A stretch of DNA of 64,000 nt, from contig OZ316895.1 in the NCBI GenBank assembly GCA_973895155.1, positions 22,134,001 through 22,198,000 of the forward strand, in the 5' to 3' direction. Below the pieces are notes generated by a model that was given only the letters and a program-made list of their open reading frames with translations, had not been told where the DNA came from and ran no database searches. Every line of letters starts with the position of its first letter. The stretch's first letter is position 1. This DNA comes from Marsupella aquatica (Eukaryota > Marchantiophyta). Below, piece by piece: positions 27,301-39,300 of the stretch. The translations under genes were made by a program, and so were the position numbers.

Positions 27301-29882
27301 GAGCTAGTTCAAGACATAATAAGCACTCCCATCAACATTTCTTTTTTCTTTGGGCCCACTGCTTGCCATGTAGGGTAGGCTATGTACGATAGGTAGACTG
27401 AAAGACCCTGAGAAAACTTTTTGGATAGGAGAAATTGTAATGGCCACCAGCAAAAGTCTGGAGGCAAGTAAAACTAACTTTTAGCAATTGTGAATAGCGA
27501 ACCTAGTCAATTAGGTATTGCGAGCTGCTGCATTAATTAGGTCATCTCCCAAATATGGAAGCTATGAACTCAGCCCATTGTCAGCAATCTATTGTAGGGT
27601 GTTAGACTGAAAAGATCTTGGTCGAGATATTCTTGGTTGCTGACCGCACTCTCCAAAAAAGCCAAGTGCCCAACAGCCCCAAGTTTGGCGGTCTGGCCTT
27701 CTGAGAGTGGAGTTCAATAAAGTCAGTGTCTACAGATTTTCCACCTCCCAAGTGGCGCGTCAAGATCTGTGGAGTTCTGGACTGCAACTTTTGGGACGGG
27801 AGCTCCAATATTGCCCAGATTTGAGTGTTCCGTGAATCCTGCCATTTTATAATAAGGGCGTGGTGGTTCAGGATTTGATCTGCAGGTTGTCGGTGTCATG
27901 GGAGTATTCGACCAGAAGTGTCCAACTGTCCTAGAGACTCCACTAGCTTCTCTGCTTTCTCAACCAGTCTTTTGAGAACGAGCCAAAAACTATACTACGT
28001 GACGAGTGCCAGACTTCCCAGAATTGCAGTCCAACGGTGGAGGCAATTAGCTTGTGTCACAATAGTGCGTCTCAAATCTCTCTTTTCTGTCTTCTGTCGC
28101 AGTCAGCGACAAATTGTGTCCACCACTTTTGTGTGTGGACACAAAAATGCGTGTCTGCACACCCTGTTCCCTTGCCCAAAATTGGTAGTTTTGTGAGTCA
28201 TTTTTTTCCCCAAAGTTCAAGGTTTGAAACTCCCTAATACAGTCTACCATGTCTAAGTGCATGCTCCCCGAGCAACTCCCCAACCTGGACTTATCCTGGT
28301 ATATATCTATCAGTCTAAAGTATAATATATATAATCCTATTGTTTTTTGTGATAAGTTTATGAAATGTGATTATGGTGGGAAGCTTCCTGGTCCTTGGAT
28401 TATGGTGACTTTTTATTACCATGAGATGGACCAAAAGGGACACTTTTCATGTCCAACCCACCCATCAGTCTCAGCACAACTCACACACTCCTTGAAATCC
28501 AGTTGGCAAAGCAACGGCAAGTTGCTTTGCCAACTCCCATGTAGGATCCAAAGGCCGGATTGACCATCTCACTTATGTTCCACAACACTTTTCAAGACTG
28601 AACTTCACTTTCAATGAACAATACTCTGTAATGCATAGGCTAATGGACTACATTCTAAGTGCATGGGATATACATAATGCACTTATGTATTTGTCATTTA
28701 GTGCTGGTAATTGTTGTTTACATAGGGTCAATCTCCTATGCAAACTGAATTTTTTTGGTGCACTCTCAAATGAAATTGCTCCAATATTAGGGGACTACAT
28801 GGTGGGCCTGCACTTAACTATAGAATGCACTGATGCACTCTAGAATGTAGATTACTTTCGCCCTTAGGTTTTTGTGTTCAGTATTTGCTTTGTCAGCCTC
28901 TCCTCAAAGTAGACAATGTGGAATTCACTTTTCCCTACTGCATTAGTTTCTTGATTTGCAACTAGACCATGTGGTCCTTTTCCCTAAGTATATTTGTTTT
29001 CTTTTCAGATCTGGGTGTAGGCTTTCTTGACCACTAAAAGCCTAATACGCCTGATTGCGAGAACACCTAAGGTAACTCCTCATCATAGCATAGATGAACG
29101 ATGCTTTATAGGCTGGACATTGGCATACTTTTTTGCTGGTTTGGTGGGCAACTCGTTGCACAAATCTCAAGAATGACATTTCTTATGTGCTTCACACAAA
29201 ATTTATTTAGTGAGTTATTCAAGTAAATAAGTGTTGGCTCTTGCACACTAGTGTGGGATGTAGTTCCCGTAAATGGCACTTATCAAGTCTAAAAGGACTT
29301 AAAGTCTGTGTGCGACAGGAGGTGATGCTCCATCACAGCGGTTACTGGTGGATCTTACCATGGTCCAGAGGATCAACGTACTTTGGCAGATGTAGTGGCG
29401 ACAAACCCATTCATTTACGCCAAGACATCATCGGGACAGCAGCAACAAAGGTAGGGGCAGCAGCATCACGAGCGACAACAACGTAAGAGGCCAAATATGT
29501 TGCACGAGCTTCATCTGATAGCTTCCTCCCCCTTGCTCTTGAGATATTTGGGCGGTCTCCATCATTAGTTCGATAGGTTTCTTCGACAAGTTGCTCGGGA
29601 TGTTCATGGCCGGATGGGTCCCATCGGACCCCCGCTATATGTTTTGACCACACACTTTCATCAATGTATTTCAGTCACCTTACAACGTGCTCAAGCTCAA
29701 CCATCTATCGTCAACTTTGACAGTGGGTGCTAGTGTGCCTCCACAATGGCTAGCCTCCCTAGAGGACATTCCAATCTCACTTGCCGATTTAGTTTCAACA
29801 CTTGATGTGGACCATTAGTTTTTTGCCACATTTGCTAGGAATGATGAAGACCTTGGTCTATTTGCGGTAGTTTTAGTTCCTC

Positions 29883-29972
29883 TTCTTGGTTTTTAGGGGT
29901 TTCCTTTTGCTCACTTCTTTTAGTTTTTCTTTCTTGGTTTTTTGGGGTTTCCTTTTTCTCACTTCTTTTGTG
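29883..29972. repeat. ~48-bp T-rich tandem repeat, two copies
   Basis: TTCTTGGTTTTTAGGGGTTT at about 29883 is repeated as TTCTTGGTTTTTTGGGGTTT at about 29931, each followed by CTCACTTCTTTT. Confidence 0.85.
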
Positions 29973-30846
29973 TTTGGTTTTGTCCACTTGGGATCTCTTT
30001 TGTTTATTCTTTTGTATTCTGTTTGGCACTTTTCTATAAAAATTTTGTATATTTTTCCATTAAAAAAACCTTAAAAGCGCAAACCACATATGTAATCGTA
30101 CCATGGATTTTGGTTCCCTCAATCTGCTTTATACCACTTAAGAATTAAGATTCTATTATAGTGTGGTCGTCATAAACAGACTTTACTCTAGCTTAGTTAG
30201 AGCACCCCCATTCTAGCTGCTATCTGGTCTACAGTAGATCTGGTCTATATAATCCCCCAAAGCTAAGACTACCATGGGTGGCTTTACAAAGAATTTTGGG
30301 GCAGATGTGACTTTTGTTTCCACCCAAAACAAACTGGAGGGTCACTTCTGACTCCCGCCAATAATCTTTTGAAATGAAATGAAGAAAATAATATCACTTC
30401 CCTTGAACGAAGGAGGCTTACCATACCTGAAAGGGCTGCCAAGGTCTTGTAAAAGCGACTGCAGTTCCACACATTAAAGAGTCCAGATTCCAAACTTAAT
30501 CTCGTAGGGACTAAAAAGGAAGCATGGGGCACTTGTGAATTTTTTCTCACCAAAGCAAAATGGATGACCACTTATTGTTCTAAAGACAGACTCTAGACCA
30601 AACATCTTTCAAAATGAAAACTCTATAAATAAAAAAATTCTGGAATGAAGGAGCCAAAAATTTTGAAATGTTTGGACCACTAGCATACATTGTACTCAAT
30701 GCACCTGGGTAATACACCTTGTGAAAGCAAATTGACATGAATCAAGGATCATCTGGAGTGGGTTGTCTGATTTCAAGTTGATGTTGAGATGGAACATTTG
30801 ACCTGGGGACTGTAGCCCAAGTATTTTTTGACGCCCTAATATGTTA

Positions 30847-30990
30847 GCATTCATGCAAAAGGAAGACTGTACTTGAATAAAAAGATATAATATGTTTAAG
30901 TTGATCCATGCAAGTGCTAACGATCGATCAAGTAAGCATTCATGCAAAGGAAAGATCGATCAAGTAAGTATTCATGCAAAGGAAAGATGC
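30847..30990. repeat. ~34-bp tandem repeat, two close copies plus a diverged one
   Basis: A(G/T)CATTCATGCAAAGGAAAGAT followed by CGATCAAGTAAG occurs twice at about 30922-30990. A diverged copy (AGCATTCATGCAAAAGGAAG) lies at about 30846. Confidence 0.85.
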
Positions 30991-31410
30991 TGCTTGAGTG
31001 AAAAGATTATTTAAATATGACCCATGCAATTTTCGACGGTCGTCCAAGCATCTCGTCAAACATTATGATTTACGAGGGCTTTCTATTCACTATTTCACCA
31101 AGGGGCCTTTTACAAAAATGATGCTCAGATGGACCACGACCAGTAACCATGCAATACACATTTGAGGGTGTGGGTCAATTTGTTGGTCACTGAATTTTTT
31201 GTACGTTTTTCAACTTATGTTTGCAGCCCCAAATGTGAAAATTGACCATGCCTATAGTTATAGTCGATATGAAAACCCCAGATAGTAGCATGTTTTTATG
31301 GATTTTCCCTCAGTTTACCCTTATAGGGAAAATCCCTCAGATAACTCCCCAGTGTTTTACACAAAATGCACAAACAGTTCACTGTTACAAGCAGGGAATT
31401 TGGGAGTTTT

Positions 31411-31588
31411 GGCAAAGATGTCTATGCATTGAGTTTGCATCCAAAATTTTCACATTGGGGTTGAAAAAACGATGAGTAATAATACAATACACATTTGGGT
31501 CACTGAAGTATTTGTCAGTTTGACCAAAAGTTGCACAAGAATGGTTGTGAAATTGTGGATGCAAACTCAATGCATAGACATCCTTGCC
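31411..31588. repeat. inverted repeat with 32-bp arms
   Basis: Arms 31411-31442 and 31557-31588 are reverse complements with one mismatch; the shared core is TCTATGCATTGAGTTTGCAT. The spacer is 114 bp. It could be a small MITE remnant; no target duplication was identified. Confidence 0.85.
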
Positions 31589-32544
31589 AAAAACACCAGG
31601 GAGAAATTAAGAATTTGAAGTGCCCATGGACCATAAGGTTGGACTTTGAATTCCCATGGACCACATCTCCCAGAATTTGAGCTTAACTGTAATAACTTGA
31701 TATTCAAAATTCAAACATCTTTCTAGTTATGGGAATATGCTAGAGAAATTGATAAACTACACTTCCATCAAAGTGACAGTGAATTTTAGACATGTTGACT
31801 GGTTTTTCATCACAGAATGTGTAGGGGTGATTTTTGTTGGATTAATTTTCATTATATCAATATGGCATATTTGGGTGACCTGTGTTTTTTTAAGTCTCCT
31901 CGTTCTCTACACCTTGCAAGTGAAAAATTAATCCGTGGACCCCCATGTTCATCCAAGGAATGTGTGCATGATGAAGTGAAATCAATTTTCAGCAAGGCAA
32001 TGACTGACGGTTTTGAGTCTCCCAATGGTGTTGGTGTGTACTTGTATAAAAGAAAACGCTCAAAAGATAGAGGAGATTTATCAAACAAAAGGTTGAATGT
32101 GGAGGAATTGAGTTTTTTGACAGTTTTTGCTTACACATTATTGGAGAAATTGTGTTTTTACCATTCTTGATTGATAATTTGTGAGTTACATTGAGCATTA
32201 CCGCCACAAGACAGACTGGAGGACAACACTCAGCTGTTGGCAAAAGAGCGCTTGTTGATTCGGTGAGAAGAACACATAAAATGAACGAGCCATCACTTCA
32301 CACGAAGGATTTGTAGTTTTTTTATTTAAGAAAACTATGGTGTGAGGGGGAGACCAACAATTGTTTCTTTGACATAGAGGTTGCATTTGGCGTCAACCTG
32401 TCTTCACAGTGAGCTTCAATTGAAGACTAGAGGGATGCAAACAATTCAAGTCAGGAGGCAAGCATTGTGGACAAGCGATGACGATGTAATCAAAGAAATC
32501 AATTTGCAACGGCTAAGTTTTTGACAATGACGAGATTGTGATAT

Positions 32545-33010
32545 CTCTCAATCGAGAAAGGGTTTCCAATGAGCCTCAGATTGACAAATTTTGTAAAGTT
32601 CTAAATGAGTTTTTGAATTTGTTTGCCTTTCCAATCATGAGTGTGAGTATAAGAAATTTTGATCATGAGTTCATGAATTCTTTTCGCTTTCCAACATTGA
32701 GTTCAACATTGTCAGATTTTGTCACGGTACTAGAGAGATCATGAGGTTTTCAATCTCTTCAGCTTTCTAATGTGTGACATTGAGACTATTTGTCAAGAAT
32801 TAGAGAGATCATGAGTATCTGAAATTCTCTAGCTTTCCAATGAACCTAACATTGATAGATTTTGTCAAGTACTAAGGAGATGATGAGTTTTTAATTTTAC
32901 TCTAGCTTTCCAATGAGAGGTCTATGTTTCTAAATCTTGATCTTGAGTTTTCCAATGAATCAAACATTGACAGATTTTATCAAGTACTAAGGAGATTGAT
33001 TATTTAGTTT
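32545..33010. repeat. degenerate tandem repeat, ~100-bp unit
   Basis: Variants of CTAGCTTTCCAATGA followed by CATTGA(C/T)AGATTTTGTCAAG and TACTAAGGAGAT recur several times. The sequence is AT-rich and non-coding in appearance. Confidence 0.7.
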
Positions 33011-34920
33011 TACAATGTGAAGCCAAAGGGGTTTTAACTATGTACATTTCTATCAATTGGTTTTTTCAAACTTGCAAACAATTAAAAAATACAAGCATTT
33101 TGATATAAAACACTTATACATCTTTGACAAACATCATCATGGTAACTTTATTTTACTAAATGACATCTCTTCCTTTGTATTTTGGTTTTTTTACATTTAA
33201 TATTTATGGCATGGCGCCCCAAAAATTACATTACTTTTGCCACAAACAGGAATGTTCATGTTTGTCATTGTTAAAAGTAGGATCATTCATGTTTGTGGCT
33301 GGTTGTGATGATGTGGCGCAACCTTGTGGCAGAGAATTTGCAAGAGACTTCTCATGGGGGTCCGTAATTAAAAATTCTTTTAATATTCTTAATCCTCAAG
33401 TTAGGAACTCCAAATTCCAAAGGACTATTAAACTGGGATCCATGGGAATAACGTGTCCAGCATGGTGGTCCATCCTAGCTTCAACTTTGAGAAATAAGCA
33501 TTGAAAAGAACCTTGAAAATTGAAAACGCAACCGAGAGATATGCTTAGTGGACCTCTAAATCAAATGTTTTCTCTTAATAGACCAAAAGATGGAGATTCT
33601 TTCCCAATGGACCTTTGGACCCACTCCGTAGAGCATTGCTCTTGTGAAAATGTTAACCACACACTGCAGGCTGACGATGCAGCCTGATCACACTATGGTT
33701 AGTCAAGTATGGTAACATCAAAGGGTAGATGTGTAATGCATGAACAACAAAGGCCGTAGCCACTGGCCACAATGGAGCACCAATTGCCCAAGCGCAACAG
33801 CTTTCCTGTTTAGCTGAATACATTGTAACTATTGTATTCAAACTAGAGATGAAGGGTCTTATGGTTGCATTGGAGCATCCAGGCCAGTGCAATGGCGAGG
33901 CCTCCCAACTTGGTGGATTCAAACTACAAATGAAGGATCGTATGATCGAATTGGAGTCCCCTTAATGGGGGGGGGGGGGGAGGTTTACTATCCCGGTCAC
34001 TATATGAAGGGTCATACATCACATGCTACGGTTTGGGTCATTTATGACCCCCCTAAGTCACTTTCTATAAAGTTGTACGACATCAATCATGTGATGACAT
34101 GTATGCATTTTGTGATTAAACAATCCTATGATTCCATTGAAAACTTAATAAGTCTTCTGCCAAAACCATTTAAATGGCCGTATACTTCGTGGCATGTGAT
34201 ATGCCACTTCCATGAAAGTGACCCCCCCGAAGGAGTACCCAAGCACTGTAGTGTCACCTGCTAGCTTGATTGAATACATTATGGCTATTCCATCCAAACT
34301 ATGAAGGAAAAACTTTATGACCGCACTGAAGCATGCAAGCCCCGTAGCTTCCCCAAACTCATTGCTTTTTGAAGACGATGTGAATATTATATAAAAAAAT
34401 CAACAATGATTTTTAAGATTCAAATGACTGTGCTCTCCTTTTAGAAACCTGTTTTTCCTCTCATTGCGTGTAGGTTCATTTCTTGACATTTTCTTGTGCT
34501 GCTTGTTCTTGCTGAACATTCAATTCTACTCGTGTTCTTGCTCGTGTTCCTCCGACTCCTATGGCTACCCTTTAAGATGTGCAAACTGCAATGAAGGGGT
34601 GTCCATTATCATTGGGCCAATCCAAGTTTATGCCTGCAATTTGGAGGGTCTTTGAATGTATACAATCTACATAATATATTTTGTTTTGTTCAAGATGCAC
34701 ATATTCATTTTGATTTTACATGCCTATGCTAGGGTATGCCCTAAACTCTAGTCCTCTAATTATATGTATACATTGTTGTCAATGTATGGAAGTTCTTTGC
34801 AATGCTTGGTGCTGTGCGATAGCCGCACAGCAAAAGATTCACTTGATATTGTCGTTATAGTTTGACGCATTTGGCGACATGGTCAGACACTCAATAACCA
34901 TAAAGTATCTTGCATTTTGA

Positions 34921-34976
34921 AATGACTTTATCAAATTATAAGAACTAAAATGACTTTATCAAATTATAAGAACTAA
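34921..34976. repeat. 28-bp tandem repeat, two copies
   Basis: The unit starting AATGACTTTATCAAATTATA occurs at 34921 and 34949 without differences. Confidence 0.9.
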
Positions 34977-35049
34977 AATGACACGGTCACACTCAACAAC
35001 CATAGAATATCTTGCCTTTTATAATGACTTTCTCAAATTATGACTACTA

Positions 35050-35139
35050 AAAATTATGTTATAAGAATGTGTGACATGAAACGTACTTTGGGAGAAAATT
35101 ATGTTATAAGAAAGTGTGACATGAAACTGTATTTTGGGT
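35050..35139. repeat. 45-bp tandem repeat, two copies
   Basis: AAAATTATGTTATAAGAA followed by GTGTGACATGAAAC occurs at 35050 and 35095. Confidence 0.85.
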
Positions 35140-35788
35140 GAGCCGGGAGGTCCATTGGAGCAAAAATGCATCTTTTGGTGGGTTAAAAAAATGGTTGCAT
35201 TTGGATTCGTCGATGTATCAAACGAAACCACATTTAAAAATAAGGTGGCGAGGTGTCCACAGGTCACAGCACTACCTGGGCCGCATTCATTCTCCCAAGT
35301 AATGTGGTAGTTACACCCTCACCAGCACTGGGAGTCTGGGACACCCTGGCTCTCTGCCCGATGCCCCTCCCCGACCGTCCGTCCGTGCTTCAGTCGGCGT
35401 TCAGACTTCAGTAGTACTAGTAGTAGTAGTGGTTCAGTCCCACACCAAACGAGGCCATTGTTTGTCCGCCTCTCCCCTCCTTTGCCCGCAAGTATTATTT
35501 AGAAGTTAGAAACCAGGCGAGGCCAACCAACCTGAGCGCGTCAGCTACACCGCAAATTACTCGACCTTCTAATTCAAAAACCCGTGTTTAAACGGTCGAG
35601 ATCTTCCCCCAGAAGCGAGTGCGCCGCACCAGCCGTTAGATGGGGCAGAAGGCCGGGTTAACAAAGCCAGCGGTCCAGGGTTCGAACCCTGCATACGCGG
35701 AGAAACAACCCAACAGTTGTCCGGTAGCGGGGATGGTATTATTATTTTTGTTGTTTGTTCGGACGGCCACCCTTTTCCGGCTCGGGGC

Positions 35789-35797
35789 ATAAATACG
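35789..35797 (+). promoter_or_regulatory. TATA box of the invertase gene
   Basis: CATAAATAC sits in a GC-rich setting about 550 bp upstream of the invertase ATG. It would place the transcription start near 35820 and give a leader of roughly 525 nt if no leader intron is present. The position is inferred from the motif alone. Confidence 0.5.
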
Positions 35798-36063
35798 GTG
35801 CTCTGCGCGGAGTAGCAGCAGTCGAAGGCAGTCTTCGAGGCGCTCGACTAGAGACTCAATTCAACTCAAATCAACCCAATTCGTCGACAACAGCTCCCTC
35901 GAGCGGCAGCTCAGCGAAATGTCAGCTAAATTGTGTGGGGATTGTGCGAGTTGAGAGAAGGGGAGGGACGAATTCACGGAACGTACATTTCTCGTGCTTC
36001 TTACAATTCTCCACGGACTGCCAGCTCGTTCCTCGAGAGGAGTACTCACTGACTGCTGACTGC

Positions 36064-36246
36064 ATGCAGTGGGCCTGGCAAATCAGTCTTTCATTTTGTG
36101 CTGGACGGAGTGCTGTCCGGTTCGGAGAGAGCTCGGCTCAGCTGTGGGTATTTGATCCTTGGGAATTGAGAAGTGTGGGCTGTGTTTGTTGTGAAGGGAG
36201 GAGATCAAGAGAGGGTAAAGTGAGAGAGAAGGAGCTGTGCATGTGA
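36064..36246 (+). other. upstream ORF(s) in invertase leader
   Basis: The inferred leader has an 11-codon uORF (ATG at 35919, stop at 35952) and a 60-codon uORF (ATG at 36064, stop at 36246), then the main ATG at 36347. Such uORFs would normally lower translation of the main frame. Peptide conservation is unknown, and a leader intron could remove them. Confidence 0.4.
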
Positions 36247-36346
36247 ACAACAAACGGAGTCACTCTCTACTAGGGAGTGAAAGAAGAAGCGTGTGGCTTG
36301 CGGGACGACGAGGGAGAACGAGGAAGGTGAGGTGAGTGTGAGGACG

Positions 36347-39300
36347 ATGGGGAATTCTGAGATCGAGTCGCCGTTGCTAAGGGAGGGAGACGCTGAGAGC
36401 CAAGTGAACGATAGGATTTCCCGTGTGAATGACGATTACGTTGCTCTGCCCGAAGCAGAGGCCGGTGGTGTAGAGAGACGGGTTGGAGGGGGTTTCCTTG
36501 CACAGAAGGGCCGGAATATCCTGCTCGTGGTAGGGATTTCCTGCATTGCAGCCATTTTGCTCGCGAGCGCCGTTTTTGTCTCTTACAACTTGCAGTCCGA
36601 TGGCCTTGACGGGGATGGTGCGAACTCGCCTGCTGACAATGCCGAGTTCCTCAAAGCACAACGCACGTCCTTTCACTTCCAACCCGAGCGGAACTACATG
36701 AGTGGTATGGTTTCCTCGTCCTTTCCCTTCCTTTCCCTTCCATTTTCGAGAAAAATTCGTTTCTGAGTTGATTTCTTTTGTGTCTATTTTGGCGTATTAG
36801 TCGAGCTTTTCTTCATCGTTTTGCTTCTCGTTGGACTATCGCATCTTGAGTTTTTCAATTGGGCTTGTCACCAGTCGTCTTGAGCTTCATAGAGGAGTTT
36901 CTAACATGTGTACTTGTCGCTTGTCTGTTTTGATCGACTCTGTATCGACTGCTGCTGCCGACAGATCCTTGTGGTGAGTTCTCCCTTCTCTGTTTCGAAT
37001 GTATCTTCCCTCCATTCTGTTGTGCTTCCCCCTAGAGTCGATCGGGCAGGAGAGAGATGGATCCTCCGAGCTTGTATAGGAGGAGAGATTGATGGATCCT
37101 CCTAGTCACTTTTATAGAAGAGATGGATCCTGTCGGGTCTTTAACAATTTAACGGCAGTCTGTCCTTGATGTCGTTTGATGTCTTCTGTAGAGTCCTAGA
37201 GACTTTGCTTCTTTAACTGCCTCTCGTTCGAGAGATGACAGTGCTATAGACTCTGCTTCTTTAACTGCCTCACGTTCGAAGATGACAGTCCCATTTACTC
37301 TGCCTATGGTCCTGTACAATCACCTTCTGAGCCTACTGTTGGTAGATCACAGCTGTTCAGTTGTGAAGGAGCCATTGGTACGATTGTCTTGTCCGAACAC
37401 GCGTTGAATAACTTCCTCTTGGTAAGGTTGTATGGACGGCCATGAGGAAGTTCATTTAAAGCCGGGTGTACAAGAGCAAAAGACAGTGCCTGGAATTCTG
37501 AAGTGTGTTAGCATGTGCGGGCTTCTCTCGTTCGTATCATTCATTCCGTACAATTCATCGAGTGGTCATGAAGAGTTTAGAAGTCCGCGTCATTTGATCC
37601 TGGCTGTCACAAGTGACTGTATGAAGTGAAGCCAACGAAATGGGTCCAGTTTAGTGAGATTTATTCAGTAGACAGACGTTCCTCTGCATCTGACATGGTG
37701 TTGAATTGAATAATACGACGATTCCTTTCGAAGGCTCGTTGCACTCCTCTAACAACGTTTTCATTGAATTTTACAGCTCCGTTGTATTACAAAGGATGGT
37801 ATCATCTCTTCTACCAATACAATCCTAACGGCGCTAGCTGGGGAGATATTGGATGGGGTCACACCGTCTCCAAAGACTTGGTTCACTGGATATACCTGGA
37901 AGAGATCCTCAGACCTACCGAATGGTACGACATTTTTGGTGCTTGGTCTGGTTACGCTTCCATTCGCGAAGACGGGTCCCCAGTCATCCTATACACCGGC
38001 GGACGAACTGCATTCAGCAGCTTGGCTGAGCAGTCTCAAAACATGGCGCTACCTGAGGATCCTTCCGATCCACTATTGAGGAAATGGTACAAAGTAGAAC
38101 AGAATCCGATCATGCTGAACCCCGACTTCATCCGTCCTCAGGACTTCAGAGATCCTACCACAGCTTGGCTCGAGGACGACGGTTTGTGGAGAGTGGCCCT
38201 TGGTTCAAGGATTGACAACCCTGACGGATCAAGAGATGGCGCCGCTTTGATGTACACCAGCACTGATTTCTATCATTGGAATCTGACTGGTACCATTCTG
38301 GACAGAGTGGCTGGAACCGGGATGTGGGAATGCCTCGATCTATACCCAATTTTGACCGAAGGTCAAATTGGAGCGAACCACTCCGTTCTGCGAAAAGGCT
38401 ATTGGCCGGCTACCGAGAGTCATGCTGAGCACTACCATAATGACATCAAGTACGTGTTGAAGGCTAGCATGGACGAACTCAGGCACGATCATTATGCCAT
38501 TGGTACCTACTCCTTGGATACACACCAGTTCATTCCTGACGACAAGTGGATTGACGTGGGTATTGGTCTCCGATACGATTGGGGAAAATTTTACGCCTCC
38601 AAGACTTTCTTCGACCCAACCACCCGCAGACGTATTCTTTGGGGTTACGTCAATGAGTCCGATAGCGAGACAGATGATGTGTCGAAAGGCTGGGCCTGTG
38701 CTATGGTAGGTGGTCTTGTCTTGTACTGTTTTCAGCCCTTGGAGTATTTGTTGCTTAAGAATCTAATTTCACACTCTTAGCACTGTGACCTTTCACTGCT
38801 TCAGGTTTGCATTGTTGATAAGTAGTTCGTGTTGTGTCGAACAGGCTATTCCCAGGGCTGTGTGGCTCGACCCAATGACCAAATCGAATTTGCTTATCTG
38901 GCCGGTCGAGGAGGTCGAGGACCTGCGTACTTCCCATACCAGTCACACTAACATCGCACTCAAGCCCGCAGAGACGTGGAAAGTCAAGGGAGGTGGCGGA
39001 AACCAGGTATATAGTCGGCCACTCCTCACATAGTCCTACGTATTTTTGCGTTGAAGATCCTTGTCAATTCAATCGTGGTAGTACTGGCCTTATATTTAAC
39101 GGTCGAGCTCCTCTGCATGTATGTGAAGTACTAGTAGGTGTTTGCCTTTGCGGGTCTTTGCGGGTCTTTCCATGTATTGGAAGGAACTGCAGTTAGTTTT
39201 TCGCATGCGTCTTTAGCGTATGTTGAACCTGACGTCAGCAGTGCGTTTCATGAAGCTTCTGTCGTACGGCGTGGAGTTTGGGCTAATGATTATGTCGTTT

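Larger units (their letters stand above)
27301..35500. other. intergenic, repeat-rich, no recognisable gene
   Basis: No translated segment resembles a known family. The stretch holds several tandem and inverted repeats (listed separately) and a 14-base G tract at about 33967-33980. A T-boxlike GGTTCGAACC lies just to the right (about 35675), but no tRNA fold could be completed around it. Confidence 0.5.

Noticed and set aside
26100-27378. Several overlapping ORFs of 65-120 codons (RHDIFFLN-like repeats)
   Set aside because: They are translations of the minisatellite in several frames; a repeat lacking stops gives open frames without coding meaning.
29835-30029. Lys-rich frame (minus strand) starting MPN that resembles another Lys-rich frame near 59398
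   Set aside because: The shared TGCCAAACAG and GAGATCCCAA phrases are too short in A-rich DNA to claim a common element.
35600-35705. GGTTCGAACCCTG B-box-like sequence suggesting a tRNA gene
   Set aside because: A T-arm can be drawn, but no consistent D-arm and anticodon stem-loop could be placed on either strand, so it is not called a tRNA.
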